DNA of 52,107 bases from Psychrobacter sp. APC 3426 (GCF_030408035.1 NZ_JASDCF010000023.1:1-52107); one strand, 5' to 3'. Counted from the first letter of the stretch, positions 9,354 through 17,573 are shown. The notes: generated by a model from the letters alone, not told the origin. Made by a program: numbers and translations.

Positions 9354-9806
9354 ATGAAACGGCTATCAGTGTTATTGGCAGGCAGTGCTTTAGCACTCAG
9401 CGCACAAGCAATGAATTGGTCAGAGGTGTCTAAGAGCAGTTCTGGTTCAGTCTTTAGCCTAGATTTAGACTCTATTGAAAGCTCCGACATCAGCATCATC
9501 GATGAGAAACGGGTCGAAAACATCATGGTCTCTATCCGTAGAACTTATCCCACATCCAAGAAAAATACTGATGACAGCAATGTTAACTATAGTGATCAGC
9601 AGCTACTTATCTCTTGTAAGGATGCCAGTTACTATCGGCGCGCTTACGTAGACTACGCCGCTAATGATAAAGTCTTAAAATCTTGGCAATCAGACAAGCC
9701 TATATTAACAACAAAAGATTTTAAGATTACGACACCTAAAACGGTTGGTCGCACCCTCGTAGAACAGAGCTGTAAAAGGTATGAACAAGCCAAAAAAGTG
9801 GCCTAA
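9354..9806 (+). CDS. Small exported protein, surface-adhesin E-like
   Basis: A 150-residue protein with a clear signal peptide (MKRLSVLLAGSALALSAQA, cleavage after AQA). The mature part, NWSEVSKSSSGSVFSLDLDSIE followed by beta-rich segments with two Cys residues (in LLISCKDASYYRR and VEQSCKRYE), resembles the small secreted surface-adhesin E-like proteins often seen in Moraxellaceae and Pasteurellaceae. The two Cys could form a disulfide in the periplasm. The homology is weak, based on pattern and size. It stands alone and is followed by a strong terminator at 9825-9859. Function unknown. Confidence 0.55.
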   Translation: MKRLSVLLAGSALALSAQAMNWSEVSKSSSGSVFSLDLDSIESSDISIIDEKRVENIMVSIRRTYPTSKKNTDDSNVNYSDQQLLISCKDASYYRRAYVDYAANDKVLKSWQSDKPILTTKDFKITTPKTVGRTLVEQSCKRYEQAKKVA

Positions 9807-9824
9807 TATTCATGACAATACAAG

Positions 9825-9859
9825 AAAAATCGCGCTGATCAGATTCAGCGCGATTTTTT
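9825..9859 (+). terminator. Rho-independent terminator
   Basis: Perfect stem AAAAATCGCGCTGA / TCAGCGCGATTTTT (9825-9838 with 9845-9858) with a six-base loop and a T run, 18 nt after the exported-protein gene. The A-rich 5' side means it could also stop transcripts from the apt side. Confidence 0.85.
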
Positions 9860-9979
9860 ATTAATCGTATTTATTAGATGCGTCTATTTATGAAAAGCAT
9901 ATATTGAGCATTCAAATAGCCATTAAATATCTCTAGCCCAAATATCCAAATCAGGGTTACGCTTTTAATCACATTACGT

Positions 9980-10549
9980 TTAGGCTTTTAATACCGTATA
10001 GACAGGTACTGGAAACTCGCCATGCAATTCGACCAAATCGAGTAATACTAAAGCCCCTGCCACCGCATGACCAGCTGATTTGCAAAGCTCATAAGCCGTG
10101 GTCAACGTGCCGCCAGTGGCCAAAATATCATCGACCAATAACACACGCTCAGGTGGCAAATTATTTTGCATCTCAAGCGTGTCTTTACCATATTCTAACG
10201 CATAGGCTTTATTAGCGACTGGCGGTGGCAACTTACCTGGTTTACGCAGCAAAATCATGCCTTTGCCCAATCGACCTGCCAGCAAACTAGCAAAGACAAA
10301 CCCACGCGCCTCAACGGCACCCAAACAGTCTACCTCATCTATCAACCCTTCTGGCAGTGCAGCAAGCAATGCATCAATGACCGCATCTATATGACTGCGC
10401 AGTAACGGTGTAATATCATAAAAATCGATGCCGACTTTTGGGAAGTCTGGTACTGTGCGAATAATCTGCCAAAATGGATGGTCAGTATTGAGCACATTTG
10501 AGGGCTCGTTTTCAGTATTAGCGGATGTATCAGCGGCATTAATGCTCAT
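9980..10549 (-). CDS. apt: Adenine phosphoribosyltransferase
   Basis: Salvages adenine with PRPP to AMP. The protein has the type I PRTase architecture: FPKVGIDFYDITPLL near the N-terminus, EARGFVFASLLAGRLGKG, LLRKPGKLPP, and the PRPP-binding VLLVDDILATGGTL. I choose ATG at 10549 because AAGGG lies six bases upstream on the minus strand. An in-frame ATG at 10594 would add 15 residues with a poor ribosome site. With the chosen start the protein has 189 residues, including an N-terminal polar tail of about 25, close to the family's usual 170-185. Monocistronic, with rubredoxin divergent. Confidence 0.93.
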   Translation of the reverse strand: MSINAADTSANTENEPSNVLNTDHPFWQIIRTVPDFPKVGIDFYDITPLLRSHIDAVIDALLAALPEGLIDEVDCLGAVEARGFVFASLLAGRLGKGMILLRKPGKLPPPVANKAYALEYGKDTLEMQNNLPPERVLLVDDILATGGTLTTAYELCKSAGHAVAGALVLLDLVELHGEFPVPVYTVLKA

Positions 10550-10840
10550 GGAAACCCTTAGTGTATATGACTTGTATGGGAATTGAAGAATCATTCATCA
10601 GTGCTAAATGAATGCTAGCACTGTAGATTTAAAGGCGGTTATTATAGCATGATTGATTTTAATGTTGCGGTCTGACTCACGGTAATACGAGCATTGAAAC
10701 ACAGATAACGACCACTATTGGCTTGATAAATACCAGATTATCTCAATATACAAGTGTAAACTTAACTATGAAAATCACGGTTATATGCTAAACTACGGTC
10801 GTTTTTGTCGTCGAATATGATGACTACAATTCTAAACATC

Positions 10841-10855
10841 GGCGTTAATAACGCC
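10841..10855. promoter_or_regulatory. Palindrome upstream of the rubredoxin gene
   Basis: GGCGTTA-A-TAACGCC is a perfect 7-bp inverted repeat with a single central base, ending 33 nt before the rubredoxin ATG. The one-base centre makes an RNA hairpin unlikely and a dimeric-repressor operator more plausible. No regulator is identified. Confidence 0.35.
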
Positions 10856-10888
10856 CTGTAGCACTGGTAATAATCGATAGGACTATGT

Positions 10889-11053
10889 ATGAAACGTTAT
10901 GAATGTATTGTCTGCGGTTGGATATATGACGAAGAGCTCGGCTGCCCTGAAGAAGGCATTGCACCGGGTACCAAATGGGAAGACATCCCTGACGACTGGA
11001 TTTGCCCAGAATGTGGAGTCGGTAAGCTTGATTTTGAGATGCTTGAACTGTAG
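10889..11053 (+). CDS. rubA: Rubredoxin
   Basis: A 54-residue iron-only electron carrier. Two CxxC pairs, C6-C9 (CIVCG) and C39-C42 (CPECG), bind one Fe. The fold markers GWIYDEELG, GIAPGTKWEDIPDDW and GKLDFEMLEL are all present. ATG 10889 is used; the overlapping ATG at 10885 runs into a stop after five codons. In Pseudomonas and Acinetobacter rubredoxins pass electrons to alkane hydroxylase or other oxidases, but no such partner gene is next to it here; an alpha/beta hydrolase follows 27 nt downstream. A fifth Cys, C19, is an uncommon extra. Confidence 0.93.
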   Translation: MKRYECIVCGWIYDEELGCPEEGIAPGTKWEDIPDDWICPECGVGKLDFEMLEL

Positions 11054-11080
11054 TAGATGACCCTCTAATTAGGACACTTC

Positions 11081-12154
11081 ATGACACAATCAAATGACAC
11101 CAACCCTGCCGAACCTTCTGAAAGCTTGAATCCAAAATCAAATCAAAATTTGGGTCAGAGTATCAATGAGCATTCAGACAGCTACCCTACTCTTGAATGG
11201 CAGCGGTTTGGCTCGCATCAATGGCGTAAATCCGACCTTAGTGAGCACCTGCATCAAGCGATGATTGATATCGGCGATGGTATCGAGCTTTGTGTTGAGG
11301 CTGGTGGCAACCCTAATAACCCACCATTATTGATGATTATGGGGCTTGGCTCACAAATGATATTTTGGCCAAATAATTTTATTAAGCGCCTGATTGATGC
11401 TGGTTTTTTTGTGATTCGTTTTGATAATCGTGACATCGGCTTGTCTTCTAAAGTACAGATTGATGGACTACCGCGTATCAGTCAATTGAAGATGATGATG
11501 CGCCTGCAAACAGGCCTGTCTAATAAAGGTATGCAAGTTGCCTATAATTTAACGGACATGGCAGAAGACACTGCACGTCTGATTAAAGCATTACAGCTTG
11601 GCAAGACCCACCTACTTGGTGCTTCTATGGGCGGGATGATCGCGCAAATCGTGGCCGCTCGTTATCCAAGTTTGGTACAGCGTATGGCGCTTATGTTTAC
11701 GACGACCAACCGCGCCTTTTTAAAACCGCCAAAGCCCAAACAACTATATACCCTTATCAATCGCCCTGAGAGCCATTCTGAGCGTGATATTGTGCGTCAT
11801 AGCGTCTGGTTTATGAAGACGGTTGGTACACCTGGGCATGTCAATGTACGCATGGTGCGCGAAATCGCCAAACTGCGCTACCAACGCAATTTTCATCCGC
11901 TCGGTACAGTACAGCAGCTCAATGCTATCTTGGCATCAGGCTCTATCAGTCGTTTTAGCAAGCAAGTTAAAGCACCGACGATTGTACTGCACGGTAGCGC
12001 AGATGGGCTACTCCCTGCGTCACAAGGCCGTGTGGTTGCGAAGACCATTCCCAATGCCACCTTCCATTTAATCGAAGGAATGGCGCATGATATCCCTGAG
12101 TATTATCAGCCCTATATGGTCGATTTGATTAGCAATCATTTATTAAACGAATAG
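11081..12154 (+). CDS. Alpha/beta hydrolase
   Basis: A 357-residue serine hydrolase. The catalytic triad is readable: nucleophile Ser in LLGASMGGMIAQ, acid Asp in LHGSADGLLP, and His in EGMAHDIPEY. The oxyanion-hole region is LLMIMGLGSQMIFW, and the segment RFDNRDIGLSSK is typical of a subfamily that includes esterases and aclacinomycin methylesterase-like enzymes. There is no signal peptide; the first 50 residues are polar and probably disordered. AGGA precedes the ATG. It follows rubredoxin closely and ends at a shared terminator. The substrate is unknown. Confidence 0.8.
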   Translation: MTQSNDTNPAEPSESLNPKSNQNLGQSINEHSDSYPTLEWQRFGSHQWRKSDLSEHLHQAMIDIGDGIELCVEAGGNPNNPPLLMIMGLGSQMIFWPNNFIKRLIDAGFFVIRFDNRDIGLSSKVQIDGLPRISQLKMMMRLQTGLSNKGMQVAYNLTDMAEDTARLIKALQLGKTHLLGASMGGMIAQIVAARYPSLVQRMALMFTTTNRAFLKPPKPKQLYTLINRPESHSERDIVRHSVWFMKTVGTPGHVNVRMVREIAKLRYQRNFHPLGTVQQLNAILASGSISRFSKQVKAPTIVLHGSADGLLPASQGRVVAKTIPNATFHLIEGMAHDIPEYYQPYMVDLISNHLLNE

Positions 12155-12188
12155 CCTTACGCTCTTGTACGACTACTTAATTCGCCAT

Positions 12189-12239
12189 AAAAAGAGCGCA
12201 AATCCTAAAAATTAATGATAGGGTTTGCGCGCTTTTTTT
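12189..12239. terminator. Bidirectional terminator between convergent genes
   Basis: AAAGAGCGCAAATCCTA pairs with TAGGGTTTGCGCGCTTT at about 15 of 17 positions (including wobble), flanked by A and T runs. It lies between the alpha/beta hydrolase gene and the convergent WG-repeat gene and can serve both. Confidence 0.8.
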
Positions 12240-12299
12240 ATGCTTGAAGATATCCTGAGCTCAATCGATTATCTTCTAAATACTCAGTCGCATAAACAG

Positions 12300-13334
12300 T
12301 CAGTCGCAGCCGACACCAGTGCCTTCTTTATCAATACACATCTTATTGCCGTTTTTTAGGTTGCCAATCCATGCCTTGCCATTGGTAAATACAAATGACG
12401 GGTTGCCTTTGTAGCTATCAGCAGCTGACACGCCACTATTAGCAAAGCGAAACGGAATCACCAATTCACCGCCAAGATTAACAAAGCCCCAGTCTCCATC
12501 GATACGCACACCCGCCATGCCTTCGGAGAATGGCCGCACTTCATCGAAAGAGTATGTAATCATGGTCACATTGTTATCATCAACGAAACCCCATCTGCCA
12601 TCTTGTTGGCGTGGTTGTAACGTGGTAAATATGTTGGGCGCTGATGCCCTGCTGCTATTATTACTACTGTTGCTGTCATTACGGGCTGGTGCTTGTCGTG
12701 CTACAGGCTGCTCATTGTTACTGCTATTGGGATCGCTTATGGTTTTGCCGTTTTTATCTAGCCAGCTGACAGCTTTACTTTTGCGCACACGGGCGACCCC
12801 ACTTCGGTAATCATCAATATCGCTAATCGATGATGAAAATGCTACCACTGTTTTATTATCAGTAGTGATAACACCATAGTTCCCGTCTTTTTTGACCACG
12901 ATACGTCCATCAGATACTGCACGTGCCCACCCTTGGCTTTCTTTGAGCATATCGTACATAGCAGGCACGACTTCACGTCCTTGCATATTAAGATAGCCAA
13001 CATGACTATTGCGTAATACTGGTATTAAACCATTCGATATCTTATCAGCGTCGACTTTTTGGTAGCGCGACAAATCAACAACTCTCTTGCCTTTACTGTT
13101 AATCAAAGCAACGGGCGCACCAAAATCTTTTGTCGCTAAATAATGACCACTGCTAGACGTGCAGGAGACATTTTTATAATAGCTTTTTGGAATTTTACAA
13201 CTGGCCGCTTGTGCACTTGGCATCACAAGTAGGGCGCTAGAGAGAACGCCTATAGTAAAACCATATCTTGACACCGTTCGCGCCAAACCAGATGTCGATA
13301 GTCGTTGTCGTGTTGATGATGAGCGTCGATGCAT
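12300..13334 (-). CDS. Exported WG-repeat protein
   Basis: A 344-residue protein with a long basic N-terminus (RRSSSTRQRL...) followed by a hydrophobic signal (YGFTIGVLSSALLVMPSAQAA) and a probable cleavage after AQA. The mature part holds WG-type repeats, for example GYLNMQGREVVPAMYDML, NYGVITTDNKTVVAF, GRWGFVDDNNVTMITYSFDEV and GDWGFVNLGGELVIPFRF. A Ser/Asn-rich linker (about 205-235) splits the repeats into two groups. WG repeats form beta structures of unclear function in exported proteins. Four Cys residues occur near the two ends of the mature chain. Role unknown. Confidence 0.75.
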   Translation of the reverse strand: MHRRSSSTRQRLSTSGLARTVSRYGFTIGVLSSALLVMPSAQAASCKIPKSYYKNVSCTSSSGHYLATKDFGAPVALINSKGKRVVDLSRYQKVDADKISNGLIPVLRNSHVGYLNMQGREVVPAMYDMLKESQGWARAVSDGRIVVKKDGNYGVITTDNKTVVAFSSSISDIDDYRSGVARVRKSKAVSWLDKNGKTISDPNSSNNEQPVARQAPARNDSNSSNNSSRASAPNIFTTLQPRQQDGRWGFVDDNNVTMITYSFDEVRPFSEGMAGVRIDGDWGFVNLGGELVIPFRFANSGVSAADSYKGNPSFVFTNGKAWIGNLKNGNKMCIDKEGTGVGCD

Positions 13335-13387
13335 AGATAAACCTAGTCTAGTTGTATTGATATTTTTAACATTTTCAGCGCAGAAAT

Positions 13388-13409
13388 CCCCTACTTCTAA
13401 AGTAGTGGG
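13388..13409 (+). repeat. Left subterminal hairpin of the TnpB element
   Basis: CCCCTACTT / AAGTAGTGGG folds into a nine-base-pair stem with a three-base loop and one unpaired T on the 3' arm. IS200/IS605 TnpA proteins recognise subterminal hairpins with such an extrahelical T. Confidence 0.75.
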
Positions 13410-13491
13410 ATGAATGCGTTATTGATAACTACCCTTACTCCCTATGGTATTATAATTAATAATTATAACGCCAATTAACAACAAGCTCCTT

Positions 13492-14643
13492 ATGACCAAG
13501 CAAATCCTAAAAGCCCATAAAGTAAGATTATACCCTAATGAGGGTCAGCAAATATTCTTTGCTAAATCATTTGGTTGCACACGCTTTATTTGGAATAAAA
13601 TGCTTAGTGACAAGATTGATCATTACAACGAGCATAAGACCGAGCTTAAAAATACCCCTGCTCACTATAAAAAAGAATTTGAATGGCTTAAAGAAGTCGA
13701 TAGCCTAGCACTGGCGAATGTGCAGCAGAACCTAAGAGCTGCCTATAACAAGTTTTTCAAGCAAGGCGCAGGCTTCCCAAAATTCAAGAAAAAAGGAATT
13801 AAGGATAGTTATACGACCAACAACCAAAAGGGCACAGTGGCGATCACAGACAGCACTGTCAAACTGCCTAAGATTGGTCATATCAACGCTAAATTTCCAA
13901 GCAAGGTAAATGGCTTAATCAAGTCAGCGACCATCAGCAAAACCCCATCAGGCAAGTACTATGTCAGCTTACTGGTTGAAACTATCGTAGAGCCGTTGCT
14001 AAAAACTCACTCAAGAATAGGCATTGACTTAGGACTGACCGACTTTATCGTCTTATCGGACGGTACAAAAGTCGCTAATCCTACCTTTTTATCGAAGCTG
14101 CAACATAAGCTTGCGCGAGAACAGAAAATACTGGCCAAGCGTAGAGCCATTGCCAAAGCGAATCAGCGCAAATTGTCTGACAGCCGCAACTATCAAAAGC
14201 AAAAAGTTAAAGTCGCTAAGGTATATGAAAAAATAACCAATATCCGAAAAGACTTTCTACACAAACTCTCATTCACTCTCATCAAAAACCACGATGTGAT
14301 TGCGATTGAGGACTTAAACGTCAAAGGCATGGTTAAGAATAAAAAGTTATCTAAAGCGATTAGCGATAGCTCATGGTCAGCCTTTACCACCATGCTGACT
14401 TATAAAGCCGATTGGTACGGTAAAGAGGTAGTCAAAGTAGACCGATGGTATCCATCGTCTAAGACCTGCTCAGGCTGTGGTCACTTACTGACTAAGGCTG
14501 AGCTACCATTACAGGTGAGGGCATGGAATTGTCCGAGTTGCCAGCAAAAGCATGATAGAGACATAAACGCCAGTATCAACATCCTCAGTGAGGGTTTGAG
14601 ACTGGCAACAATCAAAACCGTCGGTACGACGGGGTTAGCTTAG
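13492..14643 (+). CDS. tnpB: RNA-guided endonuclease TnpB (IS605 OrfB)
   Basis: A 383-residue TnpB, the transposon-encoded ancestor-type relative of Cas12 that cuts DNA using an RNA made from the element's right end. The N-terminal HTH_OrfB region (AHKVRLYPNEGQQIFFAKSFGCTRF) is followed by a split RuvC domain with all three acidic residues visible: D179 in GIDLGLTDF, E273 in IAIEDLNVKGM and D357 in HDRDINAS. Between the last two lies an intact four-Cys zinc finger (CSGCG ... CPSCQ). The length matches functional TnpB proteins and there is no frameshift, so the nuclease may be active. The ATG at 13492 lacks an obvious Shine-Dalgarno sequence. Confidence 0.93.
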   Translation: MTKQILKAHKVRLYPNEGQQIFFAKSFGCTRFIWNKMLSDKIDHYNEHKTELKNTPAHYKKEFEWLKEVDSLALANVQQNLRAAYNKFFKQGAGFPKFKKKGIKDSYTTNNQKGTVAITDSTVKLPKIGHINAKFPSKVNGLIKSATISKTPSGKYYVSLLVETIVEPLLKTHSRIGIDLGLTDFIVLSDGTKVANPTFLSKLQHKLAREQKILAKRRAIAKANQRKLSDSRNYQKQKVKVAKVYEKITNIRKDFLHKLSFTLIKNHDVIAIEDLNVKGMVKNKKLSKAISDSSWSAFTTMLTYKADWYGKEVVKVDRWYPSSKTCSGCGHLLTKAELPLQVRAWNCPSCQQKHDRDINASINILSEGLRLATIKTVGTTGLA

Positions 14644-14750
14644 TCCATTTGCCTAACCGCTGATACAAAATATCGTATCAAGTATGGGTATTACCTAAGA
14701 AACCCCTACCTCTTTAGGTGGTGGGTAGTTCATTAGTAATGCGGTTATCA
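14600..14750 (+). ncRNA. Probable omega RNA (reRNA) with native guide
   Basis: TnpB guide RNAs span the 3' end of tnpB and the right end of the element, with the guide just outside. Here successive helices are readable: GGTTAG/CTAACC (14633-14638 with 14653-14658), TGATAC/GTATCA (14661-14666 with 14675-14680), and the terminal bulged hairpin at 14703-14725. If the element ends at about 14733, the native guide would be the 16-20 bases that follow, starting TAGTAATGCGG or one base either side. The 5' end is not determined. Confidence 0.5.
14703..14725 (+). repeat. Right subterminal hairpin of the TnpB element
   Basis: CCCCTACCT / AGGTGGTGGG forms a nine-base-pair stem (one T:G wobble) with a four-base loop and one bulged T, structurally matching the left hairpin. 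The compensating change ACTT/AAGT to ACCT/AGGT between the two copies supports selection for the fold. Confidence 0.75.
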
Positions 14751-14997
14751 GCCAATCATTGTAAACCACTAGACTAGCAAATAGTGCAAACGTCGCCAAC
14801 ATTATTCCTGTAAGGATAGCTGTCAGATATAACATCACCATAATATCAGTCGTAATATCACTAATAATTGTGGTTTTGCCATTTCATTTTAGGTGTAAAA
14901 CCTCGACAATATGACTTGTATGATGATCTGAAGCACTATCATCTTAAACGCAATGAATCGACTATCTAAAATAATAAGATAAATATAAGGATTCTCT

Positions 14998-15930
14998 ATG
15001 GCTGTCGCCTCTTCACGCTCTGCACCTATTGGCTTGGTCATTGGCTGTATTATTTTTGGTTTGGGCAGTTTAATCGTGGCTCACGTCGATATCGGTGGTT
15101 GGGCGATGTCATTTTGGCGCTTGGCCATTTCTGGTGTCGTCTTTGCTATATTAGCCAAGGTTATGGGGCAGCGTCTGCCGCGCTCAAGACGAGCTATTTT
15201 TTATGGTTTATTATCGGGAGCATTTTTAGGTTTGGATTTGGCGCTGTGGCATGAGAGTATTTATGCGGTCGGCCCTGGTATCTCGACCTTGCTCAATAGC
15301 TTACAGATTTTCTTTTTGGCAGCGATTGGTTTTTTGTATTTCAATGAGCGCCAATCTATATTACAGCTTATCAGTCTATTTCTAGCGATGGCTGGGGTGG
15401 CGATGATAGGTAGCCCTGAGTTTGCACACAATAGTGCCGCAACTTGGGGGTTTATCACGGGTATTGTATCAGGTGCTATGCTAGCGGCATCAATGACATT
15501 TATACGTAAAACGCATGATACCGAGCCAACGCCGATATTTATGCTCATGCAATTGATTAGTATCGGCGGTGTGATGGCGATGATTGTACCGATGTTTCTA
15601 TTCGATACAGGTAATATCCTACCCAATTCTTGGTCTGAGATTGGCTGGATATTGGTGTACGGTACCGTGATGCAGTGTTTGGCATGGGGGCTTATCGCCT
15701 ACTCTATTCCCAAGCTGTCTCTGGCATTGACAGGACTGCTACTATTAACTGAGCCTATCGCTGCATTGGTCATTGATTACAGCTGGCTCGACAAACCGAT
15801 TAATACTTTACAGTGGAGCGGCGCCCTACTGACAATGTTTGCAATCTATTTAGGCTCATTAAAACCTAAGCCCCGTGCGCTGCGCCGTTATCGATTTTTT
15901 GCACGTTTTTATAAACGTAAATACAAGTAA
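14998..15930 (+). CDS. DMT superfamily transporter (EamA family)
   Basis: A 310-residue inner-membrane protein with about ten hydrophobic helices arranged as two EamA repeats. Examples are IGLVIGCIIFGLGSLIVAHV at the N-terminus, WRLAISGVVFAILAKVMG, and the second-repeat segment LSLALTGLLLLTEPIAALVIDY, where the glutamate-proline is a common EamA feature. The C-terminus is strongly basic (KPKPRALRRYRFFARFYKRKYK-like), consistent with a cytoplasmic end. The substrate cannot be told; relatives export amino acids or metabolites. It is not closely similar to the RarD-type gene at 1216. It ends against a small repeat element and a shared terminator. Confidence 0.85.
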   Translation: MAVASSRSAPIGLVIGCIIFGLGSLIVAHVDIGGWAMSFWRLAISGVVFAILAKVMGQRLPRSRRAIFYGLLSGAFLGLDLALWHESIYAVGPGISTLLNSLQIFFLAAIGFLYFNERQSILQLISLFLAMAGVAMIGSPEFAHNSAATWGFITGIVSGAMLAASMTFIRKTHDTEPTPIFMLMQLISIGGVMAMIVPMFLFDTGNILPNSWSEIGWILVYGTVMQCLAWGLIAYSIPKLSLALTGLLLLTEPIAALVIDYSWLDKPINTLQWSGALLTMFAIYLGSLKPKPRALRRYRFFARFYKRKYK

Positions 15931-16034
15931 TACCATTTCCAAAAATGAGAGTATCGCGGAAAACTTGCGCAAGTACTATACTTAGCACGCTTAGCAAATT
16001 TGACAAAGTTAATCGGACCTTTTGGGTTTGGTAT
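15930..16034. repeat. Small inverted-repeat element, about 105 bp
   Basis: The ends ATACCATTTCCAAAA (15930-15944) and TTTTGGGTTTGGTAT (16020-16034) are inverted repeats at about 12 of 15 positions. The left end overlaps the transporter stop codon. The internal part contains the short inverted pair ACTTGCGCAAGT (perfect palindrome, 15963-15974). Looks like an intergenic repeat element; no coding capacity. Confidence 0.5.
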
Positions 16035-16064
16035 AAGTTTTAAGGCTTGCTGATCATGTATATA

Positions 16065-16100
16065 AAAAGCGCCCATTCTATATATAAAATGGGCGCTTTT
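16065..16100. terminator. Bidirectional terminator
   Basis: AAAAGCGCCCATT pairs perfectly with AATGGGCGCTTTT (16065-16077 with 16088-16100) around a ten-base loop, between the convergent DMT transporter and uraA-like genes. Confidence 0.88.
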
Positions 16101-16133
16101 CTAACTTTAGGATTTTGATGTGGATTAGATAAA

Positions 16134-17573
16134 TTATTTAGCCAATGCTTTATTGGCCTCTTTGGCCTCAGAACCTTGGTTAAATAATGCGTTTAATACA
16201 ATGGCTGCCAAAGTAGCGGTACCGATTCCGCCCAAGTCGAACCCGCCTAGGTGCAGGCTAAAGTTACCTGTGCCCATGATAACGGTGACCGCAGCGATAA
16301 TAAGGTTGCTGTTTTTGCTAAAGTCGATACGGTTATCAATCCAAATTTTTGCACCCGCAATCGCAATCAAACCAAAGACGACAATAGAAGCACCGCCTAA
16401 TAATGCTGCCGGTATCGTTTGGATAATGGCACCAAACTTTGGTGATAGCCCTAGCATAATAGCCACCAGACCTGCCACGACAAATATCGTCGTACTATAG
16501 ACTTTCGTAACCGCCATGACGCCGATGTTTTCGGCATAAGTGGTCACACCCGTACCACCAAAACCTGCTGAAAAAGTCGTTGCCACACCATCTGCGAAAA
16601 ATGCGCGGCCCATATAAGGGGTCACACGAGCTTTGGTCATACCCTCAACTGCTTTAAAATGTCCTAAGTTTTCGGCCACCAAAATAAAGGCAACAGGCGC
16701 GATGAGGATAATGGCGCTCATCTCAAAGCTAGGAGTATGAATAGTGGGTAAACCAATCCACGATGCCGCCGCCACACTACTAAAATCAATCGCCGTACCA
16801 AAACCCATGATGTTGGTCATCACAAAATAAGCAACATAAGACAATATCAGACCAACCAACAACAGCAAACGGCGCAGCATACCGCGTGTGAACACTGCCA
16901 CACCACTGATGAGCAATACGGTCAAGGTAGCCATCCACGCATCGAATTGATTAGCAGATACCCCTTGGATAGTGACTGGTGCTAGATTCAAACCAATAAT
17001 CATCACGATAGCACCCGTTACGATGGGCGGCATCAAGCGCTCAATCCAGCCTGTGCCAGTTTTCATCACCAGTAGACCAATTAACGCGTAGATGATGCCG
17101 CAAGCCATGATGCCGCCCAATGCGACATTCAAGTTAGCGTTGAATCCTGCCCCTGCATATGCAGTCACTGCGATGACTGGCCCAATAAACGCAAAGCTTG
17201 AGCCCAAATAGCTTGGCATGCGCCCACCTGTGATCATAAAAAACATCACAGTACAAATACCTGACATGAGTATCGCTAGATTGGGGTCAAATCCCATCAA
17301 CAATGGCGCCAGTACAGTTGCACCAAACATCGCAAAGGTATGCTGCACACCCAGTAACACACTCTTCGCTGGTGGCAGATACTCATTAATCCCAACAGGA
17401 TCACGATCCAAATCGCCTTTGTAAGGCTTCCAAGTTGGAAACCAACGACCATTATCGAAGTCAGGGTCATGCGGATATTGGATAGCTGCTGTGTCAATAC
17501 CTGCAGCTTCTAATGCGTTCTGATCTTGAGCACTATTTTCTAGATGGGAGGAGTGGTCTTTTTGAGATGGCAT
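16134..17573 (-). CDS. uraA: NCS2 family uracil/xanthine permease
   Basis: A 479-residue inner-membrane nucleobase:cation symporter. The family signature region FSAGFGGTGVTTYAENIGVMAVTKVYS is well conserved, as is the preceding FILVAENLGHFKAVEGM with the substrate-binding glutamate. Twelve to fourteen hydrophobic segments are apparent. Sequence pattern favours the UraA/RutG (uracil) side over xanthine permeases, but substrate is not certain. An N-terminal cytoplasmic extension of about 60 polar residues (from SQKDHSSHLENSAQDQ to the first helix) is longer than in E. coli UraA. Monocistronic, divergent from sdaA. Confidence 0.85.
   Translation of the reverse strand: MPSQKDHSSHLENSAQDQNALEAAGIDTAAIQYPHDPDFDNGRWFPTWKPYKGDLDRDPVGINEYLPPAKSVLLGVQHTFAMFGATVLAPLLMGFDPNLAILMSGICTVMFFMITGGRMPSYLGSSFAFIGPVIAVTAYAGAGFNANLNVALGGIMACGIIYALIGLLVMKTGTGWIERLMPPIVTGAIVMIIGLNLAPVTIQGVSANQFDAWMATLTVLLISGVAVFTRGMLRRLLLLVGLILSYVAYFVMTNIMGFGTAIDFSSVAAASWIGLPTIHTPSFEMSAIILIAPVAFILVAENLGHFKAVEGMTKARVTPYMGRAFFADGVATTFSAGFGGTGVTTYAENIGVMAVTKVYSTTIFVVAGLVAIMLGLSPKFGAIIQTIPAALLGGASIVVFGLIAIAGAKIWIDNRIDFSKNSNLIIAAVTVIMGTGNFSLHLGGFDLGGIGTATLAAIVLNALFNQGSEAKEANKALAK

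Larger units (their letters stand above)
13370..14733 (+). mobile_element. TnpB-only IS200/IS605-type element
   Basis: An intact tnpB flanked by two subterminal hairpins (13388-13409 and 14703-14725) that share the sequence AGAAA(T/C)CCCCTAC and the same bulged-T design. No tnpA gene for a Y1 transposase is present, so the element would need TnpA in trans. Edges are estimates. On the left the run TTTTTAAC (13363-13370) would be a reasonable cleavage/TAM site; on the right TTCAT (14729-14733) follows the hairpin, as such sites do in the family. No terminal inverted repeats or target duplication are expected for this class. Confidence 0.75.

Noticed and set aside
12517..12810. 97-residue plus-strand ORF with a Leu-rich run
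   Set aside because: Antisense shadow of the Ser/Asn linker of the WG-repeat gene; the Leu run is the complement of Ser/Asn codons.
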